Part shown: positions 44,706 through 55,927 of the stretch, piece by piece
Layout: each line of letters begins with the position of its first letter
How positions within the stretch are numbered: position 1 is the first letter of the stretch
Assembly: GCA_029891345.1 (NCBI GenBank)
Contig: CM057000.1
Span: forward strand, 127,819,338 to 127,883,337
Direction: 5' to 3'
DNA length: 64,000 nucleotides
Source: Dryococelus australis
Taxonomy: Eukaryota > Arthropoda > Insecta > Phasmatodea > Phasmatidae
Position numbers and translations under genes: made by a program
Notes under the pieces: generated by a model
What the model saw: the letters and a program-made list of their open reading frames with translations, nothing else
Told to the model about the DNA's origin: nothing
Databases searched by the model: none

Positions 44706-44998
44706 TTGGGGCAGTGGCGGTGCAGTGGCTAGCGCACTCACCTCCCACGTAGGCGATCCGGGCTCGATCCCGGATCTTCGCATGTGGGAATCGTGCTGGA
44801 CGATGCTGCTTACCGACGGGCCTTCCCTGGGCACTCCCGTCTCACCCGACCCTGCATTCCAGCGCTGCTCCATCGTAGGGTCTCATTTCATGTTCAGGGA
44901 CGACGGGCATCCGCGGCTCCCAGCTGGCAAGCTCGTCAATTGGGGGGGGGGGGGGATGGGGTGGTGTTGCCTCTCGCCATGGGTCCGCCCTCTATAAG
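44706..44998 (+). mobile_element. SINE family D variant with a different tail
   Basis: Head GGCGGTGCAGTGGCTAGCGC, B-box-like GGGCTCGATCCCGGATCTTC and body CGCATGTGGGAATCGTGCTG, with CATTCCAGCGCTGCTCCATC, match family D. After that the usual tail is replaced by GGGTCTCATTTCATGTTCAG and a 15-bp G run (44941-44955), ending CGCCATGGGTCCGCCCTCTA. It looks like a subfamily or chimera with a different 3' end. The 174-codon frame is not a gene. Confidence 0.75.
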
Positions 44999-45138
44999 AA
45001 ATTTATTTATTTTATTTTATCACCTTTAACTAAAATGTTTTAATAATTATGATGTAACTGATTAACTGTTTCGTTGTTGCAAGCTTAAATTTAAAGTTTA
45101 ATTATTTATATAGTTAAAATAGGATAAAAATATGGTCT

Positions 45139-45620
45139 AATGCCGGAATCGCATAGCCCCGACAAACACAGCAAGACACGACCAAAAAAGCAACCACGAC
45201 ACATATCAATGTGACTACGACCGACACCGCGGTCTCGGCATTTAACCAAACTATTTAGAAGGCGATGCTAGGCTACGTTAGTCTTAAAGGCGCTGAACAA
45301 GAAGGAAATTTGTAATACATAATGGTGACAAATTGGTATCGCTAATGCATATAAAGGTAGAATTTTTTTTTATTTTTTAAGAGTTAGATACAGAAATTTT
45401 CAATTTATTTTTCTTTTAAGCTGCGTATTTACCATTGTAGGGAAAGGTTGCAATACAATTCCATTTTGTAAGGTCGTACACGACGAAGAATATAAATAAT
45501 TTCTAATCCAAAACTGCTGGTCTGACGACAGAATCGGTCGGACTTACGACGATCTATCTTGTATTTCATTGGTTGTTGGCCGTCGTGCCGTGCGCGTCGG
45601 GGCTATGTGATTCCGGCGTT
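45139..45620. mobile_element. Family M inverted-repeat element
   Basis: The ends AATGCCGGAATCGCATAGCC and GGCTATGTGATTCCGGCGTT are near-perfect inverted repeats of about 25 bp that extend into CCCGAC / GTCGGGG. About 480 bp, non-coding, single copy in the window. A target duplication is unclear; an 11-bp direct repeat GGTCTAATGCC overlaps the left end (45135) and recurs at 45632, in the neighbouring SINE. Confidence 0.6.
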
Positions 45621-45621
45621 A

Positions 45622-45765
45622 TTAACATCCCCCGGTCTAATGCCTGAAGGCATATCAAGGGGACGGCTTACAAATGAACTTATGACCTAGCTTAAACTAA
45701 CACTCACGACTTACTTGGGATTCGAACCCAGAACATCCCCCGCACGCCATACCAGAGATACAAAT
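45622..45765 (-). mobile_element. SINE family F, copy 2, partial
   Basis: On the minus strand: GCGTGCGGGGGATGTTCTGG, the B box GGTTCGAATCCCAAG, then GTTAGTTTAAGCTAGGTCAT and AAGCCGTCCCC, ending near GACCGGGGGATGTTAATA. This matches 51676-51840, except that the A-box head is not clear here. Confidence 0.7.
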
Positions 45766-45912
45766 ATGTTGTTAGCTTGTATTAATTCTTTAAAGGCAAA
45801 CTAGAAATAAGTCGATTATTTACACCACAGTAAGGATGTCATACTCTATTGGTCACTTTTCTCTCTTACCGCCGTCCTATTGGTTAATACTGCATCAGAC
45901 GTTCGTTATTGG

Positions 45913-46178
45913 TAAGGATAGGAAAATTTCGCGAGTTCATTGACCTCTACGCTAGACTCCACAACCCTTTCTATAGTCAAAACTTAGATGTTTGTTCATT
46001 GGCTGTTGCGCCAGTGTTACCCCACATTTGACAGTACGGGATTCGCTTCTTGTTCCCTTACAAGTCGTCCACGGTGTGTCTAAGAAACTCTCATCCAATC
46101 GCAAAAGTGTCTTCAGTGTACACGCGTTTGAAGTCTATCTTGTCCTGAAATGAATTCGCGAATTTTTTCCTATCCCTA
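45913..46178 (-). mobile_element. Family C hAT-like MITE with exact target duplication
   Basis: Starts TAAGGATAGGAAAATTTCGC and ends AATTTTTTCCTATCCCTA. The octamer GTTATTGG flanks it exactly (45905-45912 and 46179-46186). 266 bp. The interior is the reverse complement of the copy at 42045 (for example TCTACGCTAGACTCCACAAC, GTCTATCTTGTCCTGAAATG). The crisp duplication suggests a relatively recent insertion. Confidence 0.9.
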
Positions 46179-46909
46179 GTTATTGGACGCATGTCAGCCA
46201 ACAAAGTTCGGAGTTGGCAGTCTACCAACGTAACGAACAGTGTTTACAATCCATAGTTTTCATTTTAAAAACTGTACGAAAATATTCTTTCTATTGGCGA
46301 AAATTGTCTTTAATGCTAAGTTTTATCGTGGTTATGTCGTGATAGAAATAAGGAACAAAGTAACTACAGTCAGGTAAGCTTTGTGTTTTATGGGCAAACA
46401 AATATTCTTCTGCTAGTTTCCCACGAGCTACACGCGGGTACAGTCTTCAAAGTGTTAAAAGAAACGGTTAGGGACCAGCGAAATATACGTCGTAACAAAG
46501 GGTTCCGCGAAATGACAAACGTTTCAAGACGACGTGGTTCCGAGGGATTTCTCGGCACCAGGCTGGCAACACTGGCTCAGTGAGTTATTATTTTCTTTTT
46601 TATCTGCGAACAGAGGATTTGAAAAAAAAAAAAAAAAAAAAAAAAAAAACGCGAACGTGTGCGTGTGTGTCGCTGGACGAAGGAGCGGCGGTTATCTGTA
46701 GTCCCACTGGGGCCCTGCGTCAGCCAGCCAGCCAGCCAGGTTTCCCCAGTTATCGGCCGCCGCTACCCCCAGGTGCTAGCCGCGCAACCCCTTGCGATTA
46801 CAGCGTTGTCGAATCTCCCGCCGCCGCTGCGCCGTCCGGCGCATCAATAAAAGCACAGATTACACGAGTACGCAGTAGACTTCTCGTAGGGATGGGCCAA
46901 ACAGTTAAA
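46179..46909. other. Unannotated sequence with a CpG-rich patch
   Basis: After an A run at 46621-46649, 46650-46850 is GC- and CpG-rich (GCCAGCCAGCCAGCC, CCGCCGCCGCTGCGCC) and ends near AATAAAAGC. It could be part of a host 5' exon or a repeat. No protein similarity is recognised in the frames. Confidence 0.3.
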
Positions 46910-47309
46910 GGCTGTTCACGATGAAGTGAGCACTTTTGAATTCAACCTTAGAAAAATGTCACCGTCCCCTCCTACATATATTTTAACAGGCCCCCTGAGT
47001 GACACGCGCCCAGTAAATTTGGTAACGATGTAGCGGAAGTAGTTCCGCATGATAACGGCGAACAAAAAGTGTTAGGCAGCCATTTTTCATAACTTAAAAT
47101 TATTTATTTCGCTTTGTGTTTTTATAAATGAGTTGATCTGTTAAATATTTACTTTTCTAATAATTTCACAGTTTCACCTGACCGATACATGAATCAAGTC
47201 ATGAGACCTATGACAATGTTAATCGTGCATAAGGCGGAAGAGTAACAAACGTGCATACAAGCAGATCTTAAGCAGGGTTTTCAAAAGTGCTCATTTGACC
47301 GTGAATAGC
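46910..47309 (+). mobile_element. Family A inverted-repeat element
   Basis: Starts GGCTGTTCACGATGAAGTGA and ends CATTTGACCGTGAATAGCTT. Landmarks are CAGTAAATTTGGTAACGATG, TTCACCTGACCGATAC and TTAAGCAGGGTTTTC. 400 bp, non-coding. Confidence 0.8.
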
Positions 47310-47466
47310 TTATACTTTCGTGTAACGTGTTCCATCGTTCCAGTTCCAAACAAGTGACATGTTCCAGGAACATGTAATTTTTGTAACAGGTTATTGTGAA
47401 ACTTTTCTCGCCTGTCCAGACGTTCCGATATATAACAATAATATTTTTTGGTGTTCCCAACATACA

Positions 47467-47838
47467 CTAAAGATGAAGTAGACCGCTTATTCGTCTTCTG
47501 CGCATGTACCCAACATTGACCTATCCCAATCATACACAACTGTCAAAGTCACATGGTCAACAGTGATGAACATGTTTGTTTGAATCTAAATTTTTAAATG
47601 ACAAGCACTATTATATTATTAAATTATTTTTACCAGTTTTAATTTAATCCAACTGCATTACAAATTATTTAGAGGAAGTATACATTCATCTCAAAGCATT
47701 TGTTTATAAATCAGTTTTATAACCTAAAATCCAAACCACGCCAATTTCGCTAGACGTGTTGGCAGAAAAAGTCGTTCAACGTTGGGACACGGAGATTGGT
47801 TGTGCGCAGCCAACGAGATCGGTCTACCTCATCTTTAG
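47467..47838 (+). mobile_element. Family H inverted-repeat element, complete copy
   Basis: The ends CTAAAGATGAAGTAGACCG and CGGTCTACCTCATCTTTAG are inverted repeats. The interior matches the interrupted copy at 1123 (TCTGCGCATGT, CACATGGTCAACAGTGATG, ACCAGTTTTAATTTAA). 372 bp, non-coding. Confidence 0.75.
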
Positions 47839-48291
47839 CCTATGGTTCCCGAGGCTCGGCGTTCCAAGAAATAACGTTCGCGCATGTGCGATGTTGCAAA
47901 CAAAGACGTTCCAAAAAAAGGAAAATTTTACGCATGCGCACACTCACATTTACCAGCCGAAGCGGAAGTGAAACTCGTGCTGCCGCGATCAATTCAAAAC
48001 AGACCAGTCTGTGTTGGTGGCGGGAAACTGCTATCTACAGTAATGTAAGTGCGAATAATATTAAAAGGCGTATGTGTGTACATGTTGACGATTATATTTA
48101 TTCACAAATATAAGCTTCTCTGATGGAAAATGTCGGCTTAGAAGTATTGATTTGTTTATATGTATATATATATATAGTTTTGATGTACGAGGTTAGGTTA
48201 GTTTTGTACATGCGTAAACAATATCTCATTTTTTGCTAATTTAAATATTTACTTATATTGCATACATATACAAATTATCATGGTTCATTCA
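47839..48291. other. Unannotated sequence
   Basis: Open frames at 47796-48113 overlap the H end and have no recognised similarity. A short GGTTAGGTTAG tract lies near 48190. Confidence 0.35.
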
Positions 48292-48722
48292 TATAGTCTA
48301 CTCACGGTTTCTTCACACGTTTTTAATCAAACTAGTTTTCAAATCACCCCATGTATCACGTGTTTGGTAGTTTTGTAAATATGTCATTTATCTCAAGCGC
48401 TTTATACTTGTTTTCACATTAAACTACAGCGTTTTTGGTTAAGTTGAAATTTTCTTTATGTTTTACTTATAAATTATATTCCATTTACATATAACGTGTA
48501 TAAAACAGAAAAAAAAATAGATGTGGTGGTAATGCATATTGAGAAATAGTATTTACACAAGATATTATTAAATTGAGTGCTCACGAATGTGCAGCGCGTT
48601 TTCCCTTTGGTGAAATTATCTAGACTCGGTTAAGCATTGTTCGCATAAAGCGGAGGAATATACTGGAAGTAGAACTTTAGTTGGGCTTCAGAAAAGTTGA
48701 AAGTAACCGTGAACGGACAATA
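48292..48722 (+). mobile_element. Family B inverted-repeat element, copy 5
   Basis: Starts TATAGTCTACTCACGGTTTC and ends GTAACCGTGAACGGACAATA. The interior carries GCGGAGGAATATACTGGAAG and AACTTTAGTTGGGCTTCAG as in the other B copies. 431 bp. Confidence 0.75.
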
Positions 48723-50670
48723 TTGTTCTCTTCCCCTTTCCTTTTCGATACTGTGCATTGTATGTTCGTGCATGCAGTTAGGCACGTATACAAAACTTCT
48801 TCTATGTGGGATAATGTTTTAAATGTCTAAGTTAAACAAGTATGGCTGTTTTAGGCTATGTAAAGAACTACAGACATATTATATGAAAAATCTATGAATA
48901 TAATATATGTTGTAAGTACCGAGAAAAGGAGAATTTAGTAAATTAATAATACTTATGGTAATACACACTGAAGATGCGACCAACCACTGTTTATCAACCC
49001 AGGGGACAACAAACCCGCCACTCTAGACTCCCTTTTCCCCTCCCCGCAGTCGAACACACTGCACCCATGTAAACTGTTGTGGTTCCGTAGTTGGCATTGG
49101 CGTATCCATTCGCCAATCGGCTGTACGAAGCTCTCTGCCAACGGGCCTTGTGCCTGAATGGCTACCTGCGTTGCTGAGAAAGATTATATTTCGGCTGGGC
49201 TGCCAAGCAATTTACCAGGGGCTGATTGACGATCGGCGATCCTACATGCCGCTGCGGCTAATTTTTTTGGCGTTTACCGCTGAAGTTCGTGATATAAGCG
49301 AGTGGTTCGCTTCCGTATTCTAAAGTATTCTGTGACAGAACCATGTTTTTATTTTTTTTCAACAGCGTCAGCTACGTATTGAAATACAGCATGTTTCTGT
49401 ATTCTGAGTATTTGTGTATCTAATTTTCTTTCTTCGTTTCCAGCTTGCATGCTATAGTTTTTGAAACATGCAGTGATCTTTATGCCCTGCTCACCGTTCA
49501 ATGCTACTGTCATTTGGATTGATTGGGAGGTTATTTGTTCATTTCGGGATGGGCCAATGGCTGTATGAGAGTTGGCCCTTCTTTGTAAGGACTCGGTAGT
49601 TACCTGCAAGACATTCCATAAGTACAGAGATAAATTGAGTTACCGATGGGGGCGAAAACGTTTACGGTCATGTTTTCATCTCACAATTTATTCCATGGTT
49701 GAAAGTTTCCGGCCGGCATAAATGGCCGGGACTCTCTTCCGTTATGTCGCAGGCATAAGCTGAAGTGAGCCGGTAAAAGGTGTGCATAGCTGAAGTATAC
49801 AGAACTGGAATGAACTGGCAGTCTTAAAGACAACAGGTTCGCTTGTTGATAAAGTCTACATTAAGTTAGAATCGGGTAGTCATTTTCGTCTTGGCGTGCG
49901 GCACAATTTCTCTAAGACAAAACGAAGAAAAGTTTTCGAAAAGTAGTACGCCCGGCCATTAATGAATCAGTGCAACCCTTGCTCCTCATAAAACTCTTTG
50001 TAAAATAATAGCACAAATATAGTTTTGTGACACTTTAATATCAGATAGGCGTGGTTCTGTTGTCAAAGATTACACATATGGCCAATACCACTAAGATACT
50101 TTAAGGAGGTCAAAGGTTTAGATTTATTCAAAGGCCATGCTACGATCGATCCAATTTATTTTAAACTGTCCATTTTGTCTTTGGCATGCGTCTGTTTGAA
50201 TTATAATTTTTTTGTATTGCGCTGCTCGATTAGTTTGCCTTCATGAAGTGGACATTAAAAGTAATGCGATTTTTTTAAATATATTTTTAAAACTACTAAC
50301 CTGCCTCACGATAGTCTTCAAGCAGAAATACAGAGAATAAAATAATAATTAAATAAACTATGCTCGATATTTCAATAGTTCTAATAATTTTTTATAACGC
50401 TCCGGTTGAAAATAAGTCCGCAGATGCTTTTTCCAACGGAGTAAACCATGGGATTTTTTTTAAGCAATAAAGCAACTGCAGAAAGCTTGTACAAGAAGCA
50501 AAAAGGCGTGAGCACCAGATAACAGAATAGGGAAGGCTATAGAAATGAAGTGACATGACGTGTTCTCAGTCCATAGTAAACAGCTCTGTAGTCTGACAAC
50601 GTTTCTCATGGCTTCATTCCCTAAGGGTACTCAAGAAACAATTTTCCTTCTAGATTTCGAGAGTATTTTA
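48723..50670. other. Unannotated AT-rich sequence
   Basis: The most protein-like short frame is 49349-49609 (minus, 86 codons), but it has no recognised domain, and no splice context was established. Nothing else was seen. Confidence 0.4.
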
Positions 50671-50676
50671 TTTCGA

Positions 50677-50716
<40 letters not shown>

Positions 50717-50753
50717 TTTTTCAAGCTGCCAAAGATGTCGTGTCATGAGACTG

Positions 50754-50843
<90 letters not shown>

Positions 50844-50858
50844 CAGTCTCATGACCTG

Positions 50859-50930
<72 letters not shown>

Positions 50931-50968
50931 CAGTCTCATGACATGACATCTTTGGCAGCTTGAAAAAA
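50677..50968. repeat. (TA)n palindrome with inverted unique arms
   Basis: TCAAGCTGCCAAAGATGTC..CATGAGACTGTAAC (50721-50757) and its near-perfect complement (50928-50962) flank two long TA runs (50759-50840 and about 50864-50926). These are joined by a third copy of the GTTACAGTCTCATGAC word. A separate TA run (50680-50707) and a T run precede it. The whole can fold into one long cruciform or hairpin. It looks like a small foldback element built on a TA microsatellite. Confidence 0.8.
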
Positions 50969-51675
50969 GTACCCAACTATGTGAGAATTAAAATTCATCG
51001 TGTTATTTGTCGCAAATATAAGAATTTTAACTAAAAATCTTATTCACCCAAGTGTCAAAAAGTTATTGTTAAACATCTTAACATCGAGTTCTTGAGAGAT
51101 CTTGTATATATGAAAGCTTGTAATGTAACCCTTTAATAATTTTTCTTCTTTAATAAGAATATATTTTCTTTCGTTCCCTTCAGAAATGCCTGTTCGCCGT
51201 ACTGTTCATTTTTATTTTAAATCATATCTCGTAAAAATTAGTGAAAAATATTTTTCGTCCTTTTTTTTTTTTTTTTTTGCATCCGCGTATGTATATTTAT
51301 ACAGACACTAAATAAATATGTGGAGGTAAATTGTACAGATTTAAATTGATTTATTTTATATTAAGTAACAGTTACGCCCTTAAAAATGCCGTGACGTCAG
51401 TGAGAAGCACAGCGCGCTATTTCAGTGGCTGGAACATAGAGCATGTTAAACATCTGAAGCGTGTGCCGATGTACAATGCGGCTCTCCTTGCATCAGTGCC
51501 TCATAACCGTAGATCAGACACAGGTTACTGCATGCCATAAATAACCCCGTGATCCAGTACGCCTTTACGCCTCCGAACGTGATTGAACAGGGAGGTGAGC
51601 TCGTAAAGAACTTGTCGGTTATAGCATATTCCCCTATAACTAATGCGACTTTTTTTATTGTATAGGGCTTTTTTT
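50969..51675. other. Unannotated AT-rich sequence
   Basis: No gene recognised. A T run lies near 51262-51279. Short frame 51331-51540 is not recognised. Confidence 0.4.
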
Positions 51676-51840
51676 AACGTCCCCCCTGGTTTTATGATCG
51701 AAAGCTTAGTAGCGGACGGCTTACAGATTAACTTATAACCTAACTTTAAATTAACACCCATGCCTTGCCCGGGACTCGAACCCAGAGCCTCCCGCACCCC
51801 AGATCGGTGGCGCGCCAACCGACTGCGCCACAGGAGGTCG
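51676..51840 (-). mobile_element. SINE family F, copy 1
   Basis: On the minus strand: CCTCCTGTGGCGCAGTCGGT (A-box region), GCGCGCCACCGATCTGGGGT, the B box GGTTCGAGTCCCGGGC, then AAGTTAGGTTATAAGTTAAT and AAGCCGTCCGC, ending CAGGGGGGACGTTAA. A tRNA-derived SINE of about 165 bp. The 109-codon minus frame over it is the SINE. It abuts the family A element at 51841. Confidence 0.85.
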
Positions 51841-52256
51841 GCGTTCACGATCAAATAGGTATTTTTGAACTCGACCTTAGAAAAAATTACTGCTCCTACC
51901 TACATATATTTTAACGGGCGCAATGAGTGACGTAAGCCCTGTAATGTTGGTAACGATGGGTGGAAAGTAGTTCCGTATCTTAACGTCGAATGGAAAGTGT
52001 TAGGTAACCATTTGGGACAGCTGAAGTTATTTCTTTCGCTTACTGTTTTTTTTAATGCATCGAAGTGTAAAAATGAGCAGATTAGTAAAACATTAAACTG
52101 TCTAATAATTTCACAGTTTCACTTGACCGACGCATAGATAAAGTGATGAGGCCCGTGGAAATGTTGATTTTACATAAGGCGGAAGGTTACTCAATGCGCA
52201 TACAAGTAGATCTTAAGCAGGGCTTTCAAAAGTGCTCGTTTTAACATGAACAGCCT
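51841..52256 (+). mobile_element. Family A inverted-repeat element
   Basis: Starts GCGTTCACGATCAAATAGGT and ends TTTTAACATGAACAGCCTATA. The interior is regular: CCTGTAATGTTGGTAACGAT, TTCACTTGACCGACGCAT and CTTAAGCAGGGCTTTC. The first few bases of the left end appear lost at the junction with the SINE. Confidence 0.8.
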
Positions 52257-52261
52257 ATATA

Positions 52262-52805
52262 TATACACACACACACACACAGAGTATAAAACAAAGTCGC
52301 CCGGCCGTGTGTCTGTGTATTCGGCTAAGGCTTCTAAATTACTTGATGGATTTTGATGAGGTTTTCACCATCATTTAGAAAATTTCTAGAGGAGGTTTTA
52401 AGTATATAATAAATTAATATTAAATATGAGGACAGTAGAGAAATGTCGAAGTTTGTTAATAAAGTCGGCGGAGAAAGCCGCTTTTCGGGTCTTACCTGGC
52501 TTACGATGACTAAACCATAAGAGATACACCAAATGAATGTACTACAGAATTGTGTATCTCAAAAAGGTCAACAAAAAGTCCGCGAAAGCAAGCGTTTATC
52601 TTTTAAGGATGACCCACAGTAACCGTTTTTGTGTTTTATAATTTTGTTAAAAATAGGGGTTCACTTACGAAGAAATTATGAACAAAACAATATTATTCCT
52701 ATTTTAGCTACATTAAGCATTTAGTCTATATACTTGCTGTCAAACTAAACAACGCTATATTTGTGAATCGCACCCGGGCGAGTCCGGGGCGGGTCGATAG
52801 TGCAT
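52262..52805 (+). mobile_element. Helitron-like non-coding element
   Basis: After a (CA)n run comes GTATAAAACAAAGTCGCCCG. Next are TTGATGGATTTTGATGAGGT and a long non-coding body. The end is a hairpin-forming GCACCCGGGCGAGTCCGGGG followed by CGGGTCGATAGT. The related arthropod repeat that I remember ends hairpin-GGGTCGCTAGT, which would be a CTRR Helitron end; here the CTAG reads ATAG. The match to that widespread repeat is from memory. No Rep/helicase. Confidence 0.4.
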
Positions 52806-54887
52806 ATATATTTAATGTATGAGAAAATAATCACCATAACCCAGCCGTAAATATAGGAGTGAATGTTTTGCGTTTTCAGATGTACCTACATTTCCCGTCT
52901 TTGCACCACCAGGTGGGAGATAAATTTTTTGTGGAGTGCAGCACGGAATTATTGTAACTTTTAGAGCGACTCTGCTAGTATGTATCTACAGGATTTCAAA
53001 TTGTGACGCTACTTATTATTAGCGATATGTCTGTAGCAATGTCCAGTGCAATTTTATACCGTTATTTCGTATGTATTCAGTTAACTACACATATGCAGGC
53101 TGTTCGGAAACTCACCGGGAATATTTCGTGAGGTGATTACTTGTGGAAATTGAGTTACACATTTGCGATTCAACTTTCAACTTATAGCCTAACTCAATTC
53201 CTGAGGGAAATACACGCCCTTAAAATTCGAGTTTAGAAGTGGGATTTTTGGAAAATTTCAGGAGCGACGGCGAATTTGAGTGCACTTTTTGGGATAAAGT
53301 TTTTTTACTATCGATATCTTAACCCCATGGGCAAACGTGTTAATATCTCCCGTCAGCATTAAATTAATATCGGTGTCCACTCTCTTATAGTATACAATTG
53401 TTTTGTCTTCGACTTTTATGAACATTTCGTGCCCTCCTGTAGAGCAGCACGTCTTACTTAACAAAAATGGTCCTCTTTTTGCACGTGCCTAGGCCTCACT
53501 GTTTCGTTTTAAAACACACACAAAGTTTTCAGCGGAGAAGATACAAAACTGCGTTCACGCGAATCAGCAAGTACCAAACAACTGAGCAATGGTAAATGTA
53601 CCTGTTTCTCGTGCACGTTGGTCAACTGCGAAAAACGTTTCATGATAGGGGCGTCATGAGGTTTGGGTATTTGCGCTGGGACAAATTACGTTCTCTCAGA
53701 CCACTGCAGCGTATCGCACCGCACATCAAAGGCATGTCGGCCAATTCCTCCCACATAAACCTCGACGTGCTGTCTACAATGCAGTTCCTACACGTGTACT
53801 CCTCCTGCCTCTTTCCACTTGTGCTTTAAGGAAATAGTTGGCCCAATATTGGTTGCTTTCGGTATGTTTTCCTCCGCGTGATTGGAGAAGTGCGTAGATG
53901 CCAAGGATTGAATCGTCAACACCCTCTAAGGGACCAAATAAAAAGAATTGAAATACAGTTATTGGCTATTATTAAGTAGTATTTTAAACTAACGAGCATA
54001 ACCAGACATTTCCCAGTTAACGCACTGTTAACACTTTCTAGAAAATGCATTGAACGTATTTTGTTCTTTTCAGGGTTTGATTTTCAAAAGACTATTAAAA
54101 TTAGCATAATGATGATCTTGCAGGGTTGATGAGTTATTGAAGAGTCCTCACAAACACATTTAACTACTTTTTACCCTCTGAGGAGTAGAATTTCGAGAAA
54201 TACTTTGTTAGTCGATGCCTGCGCCCTAAGGGAAAGCCATTGCTTAAACCTGATCATTTTACATCCAGCGGTTTGGGCTATGAGTGAATGAGTGAAAGGG
54301 GAGTCAGTGCTTTAGGGCCTTGTTAAATCTATTCCTTAAAGTGATGGCCAACGAAAAGATGTTTGTTTTAGTTTAATATCGGCGAAAGTAATAATTTGGC
54401 GTCTTTGTGAAATTTTCAGATTTCCTACAGCCAAATTTCGAACTCGACTTGTCTTGAACTTTGTGACGAGTCCAGAGAAACGTACACGTCGCGTACGAGA
54501 GCAACATACACAGCGGGACGGGAGGAGATAACAAGCAGAAGTTTCGAACGAGCTACTGTAAACACAAACAAGCTAAGCGAAGAGTTCATGAAATGAGCCG
54601 TCCTCTTGTTTGTGATGACGGTGCGACGTCGCGACTCGTCCGCGAGCTCACCCGAGGCTGTTTGCGGCGCTCAGCTCGACGTGTGCCGTGTTTCCTCCGC
54701 GAACTCTGAAATGCCTGCCATGCCTCTGGCGCTCGTCTGGAACAAAGGAAAACAAAAGAAGAGTCACGCAGATATCCGGTTCCATGCACAAGACGTACTC
54801 CCTCGGGCGGCCTGCGCCATTCCACAGCTTCGAGACCATATGGGTGTTCTACCGCGCAATATTAAAAAAGTTAAAATATTTTGTACT
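52806..54887. other. Largely unannotated sequence
   Basis: 54440-54800 is GC-richer, with overlapping frames on both strands, none recognised. No repeat shared within the window was noticed. Confidence 0.35.
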
Positions 54888-54942
54888 TAAGCGAGGTTTG
54901 AACCCGAGTAATAAAATTACCAGTCCACGAGTCTAACCATTT
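54888..54942 (-). repeat. tRNA-like sequence
   Basis: On the minus strand, GGTTAGACTCGTGGACTGGT (A-box-like) is followed by CTCGGGTTCAAACCTCGC (B box). The two boxes are spaced roughly as in a tRNA, but the acceptor arm does not close. Likely a SINE head or tRNA pseudogene. Confidence 0.4.
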
Positions 54943-55694
54943 TTTTAAATAAATAAATTTATTGTCACAAACAATACACAGAGGTATTTACCCTTAACCT
55001 ATTACACAGTACACATTCAAACACACAATATAAACAATAACAAAATACTCAATAAAATATCTACTCTTAACCTACAACTCTCACTTGAAAATTGTGGTAT
55101 AACTAAGATATTTGTATTCGAAAAACAAACAGAAAAAATTCTGTTTATTTTTAGTGTTGTCAAATGTAACAGTCGCATGATGCTATTTTTTTTATGTTTT
55201 AAAGGATAGGTCATAGTCGCGTGGATAACCTTAACTGCCGCGGAAACGATCATTTTCTTGTTACAGTGGCGAAGAAAGCTTCGGTTGGAACCGGCATTGT
55301 TCGTCCCTGTAACCCGAAGCCAACCGCGTACAATGTAAACAAGCAAACGCACGCGAGACATGCGACGCTTCTGATTGGCTGAGTTGTGCCAATATTTGTT
55401 CCCGTCTCGCCGCAGGTTCACCAACATGACAAAGTGTCACTCGTATACGCTTGCCCGGCAGCTCCCCTCGCACACTGAAATATCGTACGCGAGTTTCAGG
55501 GGTTGGAGCTTACAGCAATTGTCTCCTATACGTCGCGGACTGTGCGAGACGTCTCGTATACTAGCTGCACTCGAACGATCTCGAGACTAGGCCCCCTGGA
55601 GAGAGGGGAAATTCGGCAGATACGCTAGGTGACCCGCGAGTGATTTCCACACACAACTTCAACAGGGATAAACGCCGGAATATATCGACGTAAA
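54943..55694. other. Unannotated sequence
   Basis: A 136-codon minus frame at 55017-55427 is the longest non-repeat frame in the region. Its C-terminal part is low-complexity Leu/Ile from AT-rich DNA, and no domain is recognised. Confidence 0.35.
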
Positions 55695-55927
55695 GGCTAT
55701 CCACGGTAAAGTGAGCACTTTTTGAAGCCCTTTTTTTTTTAAATAATAGTCCATAAATATATTTTATTGTAGCCATGGACGTTAAATTTCGAGTCCGGTG
55801 AAATATATTCACTGTCTTTATTACTTACGTGGCAATATTTATTTTAAAAGTGCTGGAAGAATAGAAAACTGCTGATAGGAAAATAATAACTAGGGCCTCA
55901 GATGTACTCACTTTACCGTGAATAGTC
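55695..55927 (-). mobile_element. Family A short form, reverse copy
   Basis: Starts GGCTATCCACGGTAAAGTGA and ends CTCACTTTACCGTGAATAGTC. The interior GACGTTAAATTTCGAGTCCG is the complement of the interior of the copy at 14231. 233 bp, almost the same length as that copy, which shows that the short form is a real subfamily and not a random deletion. Confidence 0.7.

Noticed and set aside
44473-44997. 174-codon plus frame as a gene
   Set aside because: Its second half is a SINE and the first half is AT-rich sequence without similarity.
49349-49609. 86-codon minus frame as an exon
   Set aside because: Composition looks protein-like, but there is no homology, no splice or promoter evidence, and the length is expected by chance in 64 kb.
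51525-51854. 109-codon minus frame
   Set aside because: It is a reading of SINE family F.
55017-55427. 136-codon minus frame as a host exon
   Set aside because: No recognisable domain; the C-terminal half reflects AT-rich low complexity. Splice sites could not be supported.
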